This document shows, in pieces, positions 29,858 through 38,005 of a stretch of DNA of 38,106 nt. The stretch is from positions 1 to 38,106 of the forward strand of contig JACREJ010000075.1 in the NCBI GenBank assembly GCA_016218305.1, written 5' to 3'. The stretch's first letter is position 1; every line of letters starts with the position of its first letter. Source of the DNA: Gemmatimonadota bacterium (GTDB taxonomy: Bacteria > Gemmatimonadota > Gemmatimonadetes > Gemmatimonadales > Gemmatimonadaceae). The translations under genes were made by a program, and so were the position numbers. The notes beneath the pieces were generated by a model. That model saw only the letters and a program-made list of their open reading frames with translations, was not told the DNA's origin and searched no databases.

Positions 29858-30892
29858 ATGCGCCGCGCCGTCGTGGATCTGCGGTCGCCGTCGCCCGCCT
29901 TCCGGCTGCCCGACGCGGTCGCCGACCGCCTGCGTGCGGCCGCGCTTCCCGGATGGGAGCTGGTGGTCGTGGGCGAGGAGAACGATGCGCTTGAGGGGTC
30001 GCCGCGCGGTCCCGGGCCCGAGGCGATGGTCGCCGTGGCCACGGCCGAGGTCTATTTCGGCTGGGGGATGCCGGCGCCGTTGTTCCACGCGGCCCCCCAG
30101 CTTCGGTGGGTGCAGTCGGCGCTGGCGGGGACGGGGGCATTGCTGGCCGTCCCCGAGATGCGCGATGGCCCGTGCCTGTTCACGAACGCGGCCGGCATCT
30201 ACGGACCACCCATCGCCGAGACCGTCCTCGCCGGAGTGCTGCATTTCACGCGCGCCCTCGATGTGGCGGGCTCGCTGCAGGCGGAAGGACGGTGGGATGC
30301 CGCGGCGTTCGGGACGGCGGCGGCGATGGTGCGCGAAGTGGGCGAACTGCGCGTGCTCGTGGTGGGGGCGGGCGGGCTCGGGTCGGAGATTGGCGCCCGG
30401 TTTGCGGCGCTGGGGGCCACCGTCGTCGGGTTGCGGCGCGTGCCGTCCAAGGGGTGCCCTTCCGGCTTTGTGCGCGTGGCGGGGCTCGACGCGTTGGAGA
30501 CGGAGCTTGGGGGGGCCGATGTCGTTGTTCTGGCGGCGGCGCTCACTGGCGAGACACGCGACCTGCTGAACGCGCGGCGGCTGGCGCTGCTGCCGCCGGG
30601 GGCGATCGTGGTGAACGTGTCGCGCGGCACCATGCTCGACGAGACAGCGCTGTACGAAGCCCTGGTGAGCGGGCGGCTGCGCGGGGCGGTGCTCGACGTG
30701 TTCGCCCGCGAACCACTAGCCCCAGAGAGCCCGCTGTGGCAACTTCGTCAGGTTCTCGTGACACCGCATGTCAGCGGGGTCTCGCCGCGCCGCCTATGGG
30801 AGCGGCTGGCGGCGCTCTTTCTCGGGAACTGGCAGGCGTACGCGGAGGGGCGACCCCTCCGCAATCTCGTGGACAAGGCGCTGGGGTACTGA
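29858..30892 (+). CDS. D-isomer-specific 2-hydroxyacid dehydrogenase
   Basis: An NAD(P)-dependent oxidoreductase reducing 2-keto acids to D-2-hydroxy acids, or the reverse. The 344 residues contain the nucleotide-binding V-V-G-A-G-G-L-G-S-E-I-G near 167-178 and the catalytic triad in N-V-S-R-G (Arg), D-V-F-A-R-E-P-L (Glu) and T-P-H-V-S-G (His). The substrate-binding N-terminal domain is divergent. The sequence fits the GyaR/SerA superfamily rather than a named enzyme. It starts one base after the mgtC-like stop, so the two are probably cotranscribed. Confidence 0.88.
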   Translation: MRRAVVDLRSPSPAFRLPDAVADRLRAAALPGWELVVVGEENDALEGSPRGPGPEAMVAVATAEVYFGWGMPAPLFHAAPQLRWVQSALAGTGALLAVPEMRDGPCLFTNAAGIYGPPIAETVLAGVLHFTRALDVAGSLQAEGRWDAAAFGTAAAMVREVGELRVLVVGAGGLGSEIGARFAALGATVVGLRRVPSKGCPSGFVRVAGLDALETELGGADVVVLAAALTGETRDLLNARRLALLPPGAIVVNVSRGTMLDETALYEALVSGRLRGAVLDVFAREPLAPESPLWQLRQVLVTPHVSGVSPRRLWERLAALFLGNWQAYAEGRPLRNLVDKALGY

Positions 30893-30899
30893 CGGGACG

Positions 30900-32066
30900 A
30901 TGGAGAAGATCATCAAGGCCGCGGTGGATCGAGGAGCGTCGGACCTGCACATCAAGGCAGGCGACGTCTTTCGTGCGCGCATTGACGGTCGGCTCGTCCC
31001 CCTCACCAAGCAGGCGCTGAGCCCCGAGCAGACCAAGGCGATCGCGCTGCGGCTGATCCCGAACGAGGAGGACCGCGCCAAGATCGACAAGCTCAACGAC
31101 TACGACTGCTCGTGGGGGGCGCCGGGCATCGGGCGCTTCCGCGTGAACATCCTGCGGCAGCGGTCGAGCTTCATGATCGTGATGCGCGTCATCCCGTTCG
31201 AGGTGCCGACGTTCGAGAAGCTGAAGATGCCGGAGGTGATGCGCCGCGTCACCGAGGCGGAGCGTGGGATGATCCTCGTCACCGGCGTCACGGGCTCGGG
31301 CAAGTCGAGCACGATGGCGGCGATGATCAACCACATCAACTCGTCGCGCAACAAGCACATCGTCACGCTCGAGAACCCGATCGAGTTCCTGCACCGCGAC
31401 CTGCAGAGCAGCATCACGCAGCGCGAGATCGGCGTGGACACGGAGAGCTTCCGCAGCGGCCTGCGCGCCGCGCTGCGCCAGGACCCCGACGTGATCCTCA
31501 TCGGCGAGATGCGAGACGCCGAGACGGTGGACACCGGCATGAAGGCGGCGGAGACGGGGCACCTGCTCCTCTCGACGCTGCACACGCCCGACGCGCAGAG
31601 CACCATTCTCCGCATCATGGCGATGTTCCCGCCCGAGGAGCAGGACGTGGTGCGGGTGCGCCTCGCCGAGACGCTGCACGCGGTCGTGAGCCAGCGCCTG
31701 CTGCCGCGCGCCGACGGACACGGGCGCGTCGTGGCGGCCGAAGTGATGATCGTCACGGCGACTATCCGCGACCTGATCCTCGAGGGCGAGAAGATCGGCG
31801 AGATCCGCGACTACATCGCCGAGGGGCGCGAGCAGTACGGGATGCAGACCTTTGACCAGCACCTCAGCGACCTCGTGCAGCAAGGGCAGGTGACGTTCGA
31901 GGTGGCGCTTGCCGCGGCGACGCGTCCCAGCGACTTCCAGCTCAAGATGCAGACCTTCCGCCGGCGCTCGACGACCGTCAAGGGCTCCGACATGCCCGCC
32001 GAAGCGTCCAAGCCCGACCAGGGCTTCCAGAGCGGTTCGGGGATGGATTTCCTCAACGGCCAGTAG
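30900..32066 (+). CDS. pilT: Type IV pilus retraction ATPase, PilT family
   Basis: PilT hexamers disassemble type IV pili, powering twitching motility and DNA uptake. The start at 30900 gives M-E-K-I-I-K-A-A-V-D-R-G-A-S-D-L-H-I-K, the usual PilT N-terminus, and 388 residues; the frame from 30768 lies in the preceding gene. Walker A G-V-T-G-S-G-K-S-S-T begins at 129. The Asp box (V-T-L-E-N-P-I-E), Walker B (D-P-D-V-I-L-I-G-E-M-R-D) and His box (L-L-S-T-L-H-T) are intact. The A-I-R-N-L-I-R-E motif of true PilT is altered to T-I-R-D-L-I-L-E-G, so a PilU-like role is possible. No other pilus genes are nearby. Confidence 0.93.
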   Translation: MEKIIKAAVDRGASDLHIKAGDVFRARIDGRLVPLTKQALSPEQTKAIALRLIPNEEDRAKIDKLNDYDCSWGAPGIGRFRVNILRQRSSFMIVMRVIPFEVPTFEKLKMPEVMRRVTEAERGMILVTGVTGSGKSSTMAAMINHINSSRNKHIVTLENPIEFLHRDLQSSITQREIGVDTESFRSGLRAALRQDPDVILIGEMRDAETVDTGMKAAETGHLLLSTLHTPDAQSTILRIMAMFPPEEQDVVRVRLAETLHAVVSQRLLPRADGHGRVVAAEVMIVTATIRDLILEGEKIGEIRDYIAEGREQYGMQTFDQHLSDLVQQGQVTFEVALAAATRPSDFQLKMQTFRRRSTTVKGSDMPAEASKPDQGFQSGSGMDFLNGQ

Positions 32067-32074
32067 CGGCAGTT

Positions 32075-32102
32075 ACCGTCTACCGTCGACCGTCTACCGT
32101 CA
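32075..32102. repeat. Four tandem ACCGTCN heptamers before the dapA-like gene
   Basis: ACCGTCT, ACCGTCG, ACCGTCT, ACCGTCA repeat in exact 7-nt register, 8 nt after the pilT stop and 14 nt before the next ATG. The unit differs completely from the GATGGGA type but keeps the same period. The spacer has no clear Shine-Dalgarno apart from these repeats. Confidence 0.8.
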
Positions 32103-32116
32103 CTGTCGCCACACAC

Positions 32117-32995
32117 ATGTCTTCCATTGCACTCTCCGGTGTCCTCGGCCCCGTCACCACGCCCTTTACGGCGTCCGAGACCCCCGATCTTGTCGGACTT
32201 GCGTCCAATATCCGGTCACACCTCGCCCACGGCCTGAACGGGATCGTCGTCTGCGGTTCCACGGGCGAGGCCGCGCTGCTCGACGAGACTGAGCGCACGT
32301 CGCTCATCGAGACGGCGCGGGCCACCGTCCCCGCCGACCGGCTGCTGCTGATGGGGACCGGCGCCGAGTCCACGAAGCAGTGCGTGACGCGCTGCCGGGA
32401 CGCCGGCGCTCGCGGCGCCAATGCGGTGCTCGTGGTGGCGCCGCATTACTACGGGCCGCAGATGACCGCCGCGGCGCTGCGCGCGCACTACCAGCGCGTG
32501 GCCGACGAGAGCCCGGTGCCGGTGGTGCTGTACAACATTCCCAAGTACATGCACTTCAAGCTCGAGCCGGACCTGGTTGCCGAACTGTCGATGCACGAGA
32601 ACATCGTGGGCATCAAGGACAGCTCGGGCGACCTCGCCTTGCTGGAGGGCTACCTCCAGGCGCAGGGCTCGTCGTTCACCGTGCTGACCGGGAATGGCGG
32701 CCAGCTGCTGCCCGCCCTCCAGCTGGGCGTGCGCGGCGGCATCGTGGCCGTGGGGCTGTTTGCGGCCGGGCTCTGCGTGGACGTGTATGACGGCTTCCGG
32801 AACAACGACCTGAAGCGCGCCACCATCGCGCAGGACCGGTTGAAGCCCATGGCGAGCCAGATCGTGGCGGGGCTCGGCGTGCCGGGTGTGAAGGCGGCGT
32901 TGGAGGCCGTGGGGCTGGTGGGAGGCCCGGTGCGGCTGCCGCTGCTGCCGCTGGACGCTGCCGGCCGGACGACGGTGCGCGAGTTGCTCGTTTAG
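32117..32995 (+). CDS. DapA-superfamily aldolase (dihydrodipicolinate synthase family)
   Basis: A class I aldolase that forms a Schiff base with a 2-keto acid such as pyruvate. The 292 residues show G-S-T-G-E near 47-51, the catalytic Tyr in L-Y-N-I-P, and the Schiff-base Lys in V-G-I-K-D-S-S-G-D. True DapA usually has G-T-T-G-E and I-K-E-A. The G-S-T-G-E and I-K-D-S-S-G-D forms are more like 4-hydroxy-2-oxoglutarate aldolase and other relatives. Lysine biosynthesis is therefore possible but not shown. The stop overlaps the opposing S41 gene stop by 4 nt. Confidence 0.85.
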   Translation: MSSIALSGVLGPVTTPFTASETPDLVGLASNIRSHLAHGLNGIVVCGSTGEAALLDETERTSLIETARATVPADRLLLMGTGAESTKQCVTRCRDAGARGANAVLVVAPHYYGPQMTAAALRAHYQRVADESPVPVVLYNIPKYMHFKLEPDLVAELSMHENIVGIKDSSGDLALLEGYLQAQGSSFTVLTGNGGQLLPALQLGVRGGIVAVGLFAAGLCVDVYDGFRNNDLKRATIAQDRLKPMASQIVAGLGVPGVKAALEAVGLVGGPVRLPLLPLDAAGRTTVRELLV

Positions 32996-34044
32996 CGAAC
33001 CACGCCGAGGCGCGCGAGCGCCGCCTCGAGGATCGGGTCGCGAGTCGCCTCGAGTCCGGCGGTGTCGAACGGCACGCGCACGGCCGGGGCGATGCCCTGC
33101 CATTCAATCACGTGCCCGTCCGGAGCGTACTCGATCCAGCGTGGCAGGAGGTACTTCCAGCCGCCGCCGAGTGCGCGTTCGGTCGGGTTGCCCGATCCGC
33201 CTCCCGTGGTGTCGCCCAAGGTGGTGACGGTGGGTAGGGTGGCCATGGCGGCGATGAAGCTCTCGCTGGAACTGTAGCAACCGCCGCCGATCAGCAGGAC
33301 CACGGGCTTGGTCCACGTCCAGGGCCCGCGCGGGGCTACGCTGCGCTCAATGAGCGCACCGAGCCCGGCGCCATCGCGGTAGCGCACCGAGCCCGCCGCG
33401 ATGCGCTTGGCGCTGAAGCGTCCGGCCAGCGCGAAGGCGAGCTGATCGTCGCCGCCGCTGTTCGCGCGCACGTCAACGATCAGCGCGCGGGTGTCGCGGA
33501 GGGCTTCGAGCGCGGCGTCGAGGTCGCTGGCCGAGAACTGGGCGGGGGCCCATGCGCCAATCACGAGGTAGCCAACGTCGCCGAACCGGGCCGTTGCGAG
33601 GTTCATGGCGCGCTGCACCAACCCGCGAGACGTCATCGCCGCCTGCCAGCGTGGCTGGCTGAAGTTCGACGCTCGGCGCTGGCTCGACGTCGAGAGGCGA
33701 GCCCCCGTCGGGCTGATGAAGTTCAAGTGGATGTCGTTCAGCGGCCAGACCATCGCGGTCAGAATGCGGACGAGCGAGTCGGTGTTTGGCGCCTGCGCGG
33801 CGAGCGGGCGGTAGTTCGCCCCGGTGGCCGCCCAGTTGACGTGTTTGTAGTCGAAATACGGGTACGTCGACGCGAACGCCCGATGAAAGCTGTCGAACTG
33901 TCCGAGCACATCGGTGGGAACCGGCTCGGTGGAAGACCGGTCGCAGGCGGCGATGCCGGTGAGCAGCGCGGCCAGAAGCCATCCAGCGCTCGGGATCCGG
34001 CCGGGACCGAGCCGGGAACGGAAGTCTGCCCTGTCGGCGCGCAT
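32992..34044 (-). CDS. S41-family peptidase-like lipoprotein
   Basis: The start at 34044, with AGGGTAGG upstream, gives 350 residues beginning with Arg-rich positions, a hydrophobic stretch and the lipobox L-L-T-G-I-A-A-C-D. Mature residues then read R-S-S-T-E-P-V-P. The catalytic core of the S41 (tail-specific protease) family is recognisable: D-V-R-A-N-S-G-G-D near 228, and the nucleophile region G-G-G-C-Y-S-S-S-E-S-F with S before E. A typical PDZ domain is not obvious; the N-terminal 120 residues contain L-N-D-I-H-L-N-F, similar to the S41 N-terminal part. It probably cleaves periplasmic peptides. The longer frame to 34281 would cross the purA promoter and is rejected. Confidence 0.82.
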   Translation of the reverse strand: MRADRADFRSRLGPGRIPSAGWLLAALLTGIAACDRSSTEPVPTDVLGQFDSFHRAFASTYPYFDYKHVNWAATGANYRPLAAQAPNTDSLVRILTAMVWPLNDIHLNFISPTGARLSTSSQRRASNFSQPRWQAAMTSRGLVQRAMNLATARFGDVGYLVIGAWAPAQFSASDLDAALEALRDTRALIVDVRANSGGDDQLAFALAGRFSAKRIAAGSVRYRDGAGLGALIERSVAPRGPWTWTKPVVLLIGGGCYSSSESFIAAMATLPTVTTLGDTTGGGSGNPTERALGGGWKYLLPRWIEYAPDGHVIEWQGIAPAVRVPFDTAGLEATRDPILEAALARLGVVR

Positions 34045-34080
34045 GCCAGACCTACCCTGAGGGCTCTCCAATTGTTTCAT

Positions 34081-34103
34081 GGCCGTGGCGCGTTGCCACG
34101 GCC
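34081..34103. promoter_or_regulatory. Perfect 9-bp-arm dyad overlapping the purA -35
   Basis: GGCCGTGGC and GCCACGGCC flank GCGTT (34081-34103). The right arm contains the TTGCCA -35 hexamer (34093-34098) of the purA promoter. The dyad also lies 36 bp from the divergent S41 start, so one bound protein could affect both genes. It is operator-like by position; the regulator is unknown. Confidence 0.5.
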
Positions 34104-34121
34104 CTGTGCGCACCGTAGATT
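34093..34121 (+). promoter_or_regulatory. Promoter of purA
   Basis: TTGCCA (34093-34098), a 17-nt spacer and TAGATT (34116-34121) match sigma-70 consensus well. Transcription is predicted near 34127-34128, exactly at the first bases of the hairpin that follows. Confidence 0.6.
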
Positions 34122-34126
34122 TTATC

Positions 34127-34159
34127 AACGCCCCGCGGAATGCACCGGGGCGTTTTTTT
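34127..34159 (+). terminator. Intrinsic terminator-like hairpin in the purA leader
   Basis: AACGCCCC (34127-34134) pairs with GGGGCGTT (34147-34154) around a 12-nt loop, and seven T residues run from 34153 to 34159. It points toward purA and lies 39 nt before its start. No gene upstream on this strand needs termination, so it may be an attenuator, or a 5'-end hairpin protecting the message if transcription starts at 34127. Confidence 0.7.
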
Positions 34160-34198
34160 GTGGACTCTCGCCTGACCGCCTGCCGGACCGGAGCTGCG

Positions 34199-35479
34199 AT
34201 GTTCGATACGAAAACCCGCGCGATCGTCGTGGTGGGCGCCCAGTGGGGCGATGAGGGGAAGGGGAAGCTGGTGGACGTCATCGCCGAGCGCGCCGACTGG
34301 GTGGTGCGCTACCAGGGGGGCGCCAACGCCGGCCACACCGTGCACATCGGCGACCACTCGACGGTGCTGCACCAGGTGCCGAGCGGCATCCTGCATCCCG
34401 GCGTGCGCTGCGCCATCGGCAACGGGGTGGTGCTCGACCCCGAGACGCTGTTCGACGAAGTGGACGCCCTGATCACGGATGGCGTGGATGTCAGCGGGCG
34501 GCTCTATGTGAGCGACCGCGCGCACCTCGTGATGCCGTATCACAAGCTGGTGGACAAGGAGAGCTCGGCGAGCAAGGCAATTGGCACGACGGGGCGCGGG
34601 ATCGGTCCGTGCTACGAGGACAAGATCGCGCGGCGCGGCGTGCGCGTGCTCGACCTCGCCCATGCAGACCGCCTGCGCACGCTGGTGGAGCGCGGCGTGG
34701 AGCACGCCAACCACGTGCTCATCGGCACCGGTTCGCAGAAGCGCGCGAGCGTCGAGCACACGCTCGAGGCGCTGGGGCGGCTCGCGCCGCGCCTGCTCGG
34801 CATCAGCGAGGATGTCGGGCTCGCCATGCACCGTGCGCTCAAGAACGGCGCCGCGGTACTGTTCGAGGGGGCGCAGGGGTCGCTGCTCGACATTGACCAT
34901 GGCACCTATCCGTACGTCACGTCGAGCAACACCACGGCGGGCGGCGCCGCCACGGGCGTGGGTGTGTCGCCCCGGGTGCTCGACGAGTGCATCGGCGTGG
35001 TGAAGGCCTACACGACGCGCGTGGGCGGCGGGCCGCTCCCCACGGAGTACGACGAGGTCATGGGCGAGCGCGTGCGCAAGCTTGGCAACGAGTACGGCGC
35101 CACCACCGGGCGTCCGCGCCGCTGCGGCTGGTTTGACGCGGTGGTGGTGCGCTATGCCGTGCGCGTGAACGGACTCTCGGCGCTGGCAGTCACCAAGCTC
35201 GATGTGCTGGACACGCTGGAGAAGATCGGCCTCTGCACCGGGTACCACATCAACGGCGAGCTGGTGACCGAGTTCCCCGGCGACATCGCCGACCTCGAGC
35301 AGATCACGCCGCACTATGAGTGGTTCGAGGGGTGGATGACCTCCACCGCGGATGCGCGCACGATCGAGGCGCTGCCGGCCCTGGCGCGGAAGTACCTGGA
35401 CCGGATCGAGGAACTGGTGGAGTCGCCGATTCGCTATGTGAGCGTGGGGACGCGGCGGGATCAGATCATCGGGCTCTGA
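34199..35479 (+). CDS. purA: Adenylosuccinate synthetase
   Basis: Joins IMP and aspartate using GTP, the first committed step to AMP. The start at 34199 gives M-F-D-T-K-T-R-A-I-V-V-V-G-A-Q-W-G-D-E-G-K-G-K; the frame back to 34079 crosses the promoter. The length is 426 residues (E. coli 432). The catalytic Asp and GTP loop lie in Q-W-G-D-E-G-K-G-K, then G-A-N-A-G-H-T-V, G-T-T-G-R-G-I-G-P-C-Y, and E-G-A-Q-G-S-L-L-D-I-D-H-G. T-T-G-R-P-R-R-C-G-W is typical of the C-terminal region. Nucleotide genes nearby: none. GGAGC before the ATG serves as a ribosome binding site. Confidence 0.97.
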   Translation: MFDTKTRAIVVVGAQWGDEGKGKLVDVIAERADWVVRYQGGANAGHTVHIGDHSTVLHQVPSGILHPGVRCAIGNGVVLDPETLFDEVDALITDGVDVSGRLYVSDRAHLVMPYHKLVDKESSASKAIGTTGRGIGPCYEDKIARRGVRVLDLAHADRLRTLVERGVEHANHVLIGTGSQKRASVEHTLEALGRLAPRLLGISEDVGLAMHRALKNGAAVLFEGAQGSLLDIDHGTYPYVTSSNTTAGGAATGVGVSPRVLDECIGVVKAYTTRVGGGPLPTEYDEVMGERVRKLGNEYGATTGRPRRCGWFDAVVVRYAVRVNGLSALAVTKLDVLDTLEKIGLCTGYHINGELVTEFPGDIADLEQITPHYEWFEGWMTSTADARTIEALPALARKYLDRIEELVESPIRYVSVGTRRDQIIGL

Positions 35480-35530
35480 CCGCCGCCGTCGAGGCGTGAG
35501 CCTCAGTTTGGGGAGTAGATAACGCCGCAC

Positions 35531-35560
35531 CGGCGACCGGACGCGGGCGTCCGGTCGCCG
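35531..35560. terminator. Perfect 13-bp hairpin between convergent purA and lipoprotein genes
   Basis: CGGCGACCGGACG (35531-35543), loop CGGG, then CGTCCGGTCGCCG (35548-35560): 13 pairs without mismatch. It lies 51 nt after the purA stop and 9 nt from the opposing gene's stop, so it can serve as a bidirectional terminator. Neither side has a U-tract. Confidence 0.6.
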
Positions 35561-35569
35561 GTCGCCGCG

Positions 35570-36322
35570 CTACTTTCCGTCCCGGTCGTCGTCTTCCAGC
35601 GAGCGGAACGACGCCTTGATATTCGTCTTGACGAGGCCTTCGTTCAGGCCGCCGATGTTGGCCGTCGCCGGATCGATCACGACGCCGGACAGGCTGCGGA
35701 ACCATGCCACGACGTCAATCTGGACCGTCACGTTGCCGCCCGTCTCGCCGATCGTGAGCGGCGGGTTGAAGTCCAGCTCCAACTCCTCGTTCAGCCGCGA
35801 CGTGAACGTGAAGGCCCGACCGTTGTACGTCCCCTGCACGCGGATTGTCGTATCGGCGAAGGTCGGGTTCGCGGACCTGAACGCCTGGTCCCGCGCGTCA
35901 GAGCCGGGCTTGTGCAGCTTCAACTCGAGCTCCCGGTACGTACCCGCCGGAATGGAGACGCTGGCAGCGGTCATCACGCCTGTGGTCAACGGCACGTCCA
36001 CGAGCACGGGACCGAGCATCAACTCCTCGCACGCATCCGATTCGCCTGCGGCGTCATCGGGGCACTGGTCGGCGTCGCTGCGCTTGAGCTCGATCTCCTT
36101 GAAGACCATCTGGACGCGGGTGATGACGAGGGTATTTCCGCCGCTGGTCACCGTGACGTCGTAGGCTGCGGCATCAGAGAGGCTCATGGCCCCGCTGCTG
36201 ACGAGCGACTTCGCCGCAAACGACAGGCTGACCGGCGGGCGGCCGGGCCCGGTGGAGTCCCCGCATGCCGCCGCACCCACAATGGCGCTGAGGGTCAATC
36301 CCATCTTCAGGTACTTCGTCAT
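35570..36322 (-). CDS. Putative lipoprotein of unknown function
   Basis: Not assigned to a family. The start at 36322, with GGGAG upstream, gives M-T-K-Y-L-K-M-G-L-T-L-S-A-I-V-G-A-A-A-C-G, a clear signal peptide with a lipobox at Cys20; mature residues begin G-D-S-T-G-P-G. The remaining 230 residues are beta-rich. A Cys pair near 87-96 (D-Q-C-P-D-D-A and D-A-C-E-E) may form a disulfide. L-V-I-T-R-V-Q-M-V-F-K-E-I-E-L and T-Y-R-E-L-E-L-K-L resemble DUF4382-type periplasmic domains, but I am unsure. The frame to 36445 would add 41 unlikely residues and is rejected. Confidence 0.75.
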   Translation of the reverse strand: MTKYLKMGLTLSAIVGAAACGDSTGPGRPPVSLSFAAKSLVSSGAMSLSDAAAYDVTVTSGGNTLVITRVQMVFKEIELKRSDADQCPDDAAGESDACEELMLGPVLVDVPLTTGVMTAASVSIPAGTYRELELKLHKPGSDARDQAFRSANPTFADTTIRVQGTYNGRAFTFTSRLNEELELDFNPPLTIGETGGNVTVQIDVVAWFRSLSGVVIDPATANIGGLNEGLVKTNIKASFRSLEDDDRDGK

Positions 36323-36589
36323 CGTGCAACTCCCGCGTGAGGTAAGGCGCACACCGGCGCCGACGTTCCCTGTGGTGCGTTCAGCGGCTGGACGGCCGCG
36401 TGTCATCGGATGGGGACCCGATGCGGCGCACTCCCTGTGCTGCAATGCACGTTATCGCCCGTCGGTCACCGGACGTATCGCACAAGCAGATGAAGCGGGA
36501 CGTACGTCTTTCGGGCGGGGCGGCCCGTCAAGCCCGGCGTGTCCGGCGCCGCGCGCTGACGCGTGGGCGCCGGTGCCGCGGTCGGCGGG
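36323..36589. other. Non-coding leader of the lipoprotein gene
   Basis: These 267 bp separate two minus-strand genes. They are GC-rich, with one AT-richer part near 36440-36500. A possible -35 (TTGACG, near 36532 on the minus strand) has no good -10 at the right distance. I see no RNA, hairpin or reading frame I could support. It probably holds the lipoprotein promoter. Confidence 0.35.
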
Positions 36590-37795
36590 TCATGCCTTCG
36601 CCTCTTCCGTTGCCTTCGCCATGGCCTTGAGGTCTGCCTCGCGGCCGTCGTGCGCGAGGTTCTTCGCGATCTCTCCCGCCTCGGGCGCGGCGGCCCCGGC
36701 GCTCATGATCTCGTACTTGGCTTCCTGCCTGGCATGTCGGGCTTCCAGCGGCAGGTCCACGCTATCGTTGCCCGGCAAGTCCACCTTCAGCTCCTCGAGC
36801 ATCATCAGCAGGCCGGCGGCGATGGGCAGCGCCAGCAGCGCCCCGATGATGCCCATGAGGGTGCCTCCAGCGAGGAGGGCCAGGATCACCACCGTCGGCG
36901 AGAGCCGCAGCACCTTGCCATAGATCCTGGGCACCAGGATGCGGCTCTCGAACTCCATGTAGACCAGCTGGCACAGGAACAGCGTGCCGGCCACGGCGAC
37001 CCCGAGCGGCAGCGCGGACAGGACCGCCGGAATGATGACGAGGAACCCGCCGATGAACGGGATGACGTCCACCAGCGCCCCGAACAGCGCCAGTGCCATG
37101 GCATTGGGGACCTTGAAGATGACGAGGAGCACGAAGGTGAAGACGCCGATCGCCGCGCTGGTGATGAGCTGTCCGCGCATGTAGCCGCCGACGATCGTCT
37201 CCATGTTCTGGATGATGCGCGCCAGCCGCATGTGGTAGTGGCGCGGGACGACGGCGTACAGCACGCCCTGGGTCCTCTTGCCGTCGGCAAGGAGGTAGAA
37301 CGAGAGCACCAGCGTGGTCGCGCCCAGTCCGATGGCCTTGACGGCTTGCGTGGAGTAACCCAGCAGGTACGCCTCGAGCCGGGCGAAGCTCTTCGGCGTT
37401 CCGACGTTCTGCAGGAGATGCGAGAGTGGTCGGGTGACACTGTAGTCATTGAGCAGGATAACGAGCCGGCGGCGCGTGGCCGGCGCGTCATGCACCATCT
37501 GCGTGAGCTGGTCGACGAGCGGTGGGAGCGTGAGGAAGATCACCAGTGACGCCGCGACGACCAGCGCGACGAAGAGCAGGAGCAGGGCGTACATGCGCTT
37601 GATCCCGTGCGCCTCCATCCACTCGATCACCGGATTGAACGTCCCGGCGAGGACGAGCGCCATCACGAGGATGAGCGCGACCACCCACAGCTGGTAGGCC
37701 AGCCAGACGCCGGCGACCGCCGCCAGGATGAGCACGATGGAACGCGGCGTGATCTCGACGCGGACGACGGACGACTCGTGCTCGGGTGCCTGCAT
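36590..37795 (-). CDS. AI-2E family transporter (TqsA/PerM-like permease)
   Basis: The start at 37795, with GGAGAGC upstream, gives M-Q-A-P-E-H-E-S-S-V-V-R-V-E-I-T-P-R-S and 401 residues; the frame to 38077 adds 94 residues of unlikely composition. Seven to eight membrane helices are visible. Family landmarks are V-I-E-W-M-E near 60, the large extracytoplasmic helix region, G-G-Y-M-R-G-Q-L near 210, V-D-V-I-P-F-I-G-G-F near 250, and L-S-P-T-V-V-I-L-A-L-L-A-G-G near 312. Members include TqsA (autoinducer-2 export) and sodium/proton antiporters, so the substrate is open. The last 70 residues are a charged, cytoplasmic Ala/Glu/Lys-rich tail. Confidence 0.88.
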   Translation of the reverse strand: MQAPEHESSVVRVEITPRSIVLILAAVAGVWLAYQLWVVALILVMALVLAGTFNPVIEWMEAHGIKRMYALLLLFVALVVAASLVIFLTLPPLVDQLTQMVHDAPATRRRLVILLNDYSVTRPLSHLLQNVGTPKSFARLEAYLLGYSTQAVKAIGLGATTLVLSFYLLADGKRTQGVLYAVVPRHYHMRLARIIQNMETIVGGYMRGQLITSAAIGVFTFVLLVIFKVPNAMALALFGALVDVIPFIGGFLVIIPAVLSALPLGVAVAGTLFLCQLVYMEFESRILVPRIYGKVLRLSPTVVILALLAGGTLMGIIGALLALPIAAGLLMMLEELKVDLPGNDSVDLPLEARHARQEAKYEIMSAGAAAPEAGEIAKNLAHDGREADLKAMAKATEEAKA

Positions 37796-38005
37796 GCGCT
37801 CTCCGACATGGGAAACACCGCCGGCGGCGGGCGCCGGGATGCGGCGCCCGCGTCGGCGGACTGTGTTCCATCCAAGGCTATGAGCGGGGTCCGCTCCGGG
37901 GTATCGCCCGATTGGCGTACGCCTTCTTCCGGATAGCTGGCGCGAAGCCCAGACGATCGCGTCTCGGTTGCCTGACGCGCTCGAGCGTGCCACTGTTGTG
38001 AAGCC
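37796..38005. other. Divergent intergenic region
   Basis: The 210 bp between the AI-2E permease start and the plus-strand gene leaving the window. Frames on the minus strand continue through it, but their third positions are not GC-biased as in real genes here. No consensus promoter is clear on either strand. Confidence 0.35.

Noticed and set aside
32117-32995. Firm assignment as lysine-pathway DapA
   Set aside because: Motifs G-S-T-G-E and I-K-D-S-S-G-D fit other aldolases of the superfamily equally well or better.
34079-34198. Purine or other known riboswitch in the purA leader
   Set aside because: The leader is too short and shows only one simple hairpin; no known aptamer core is recognisable.
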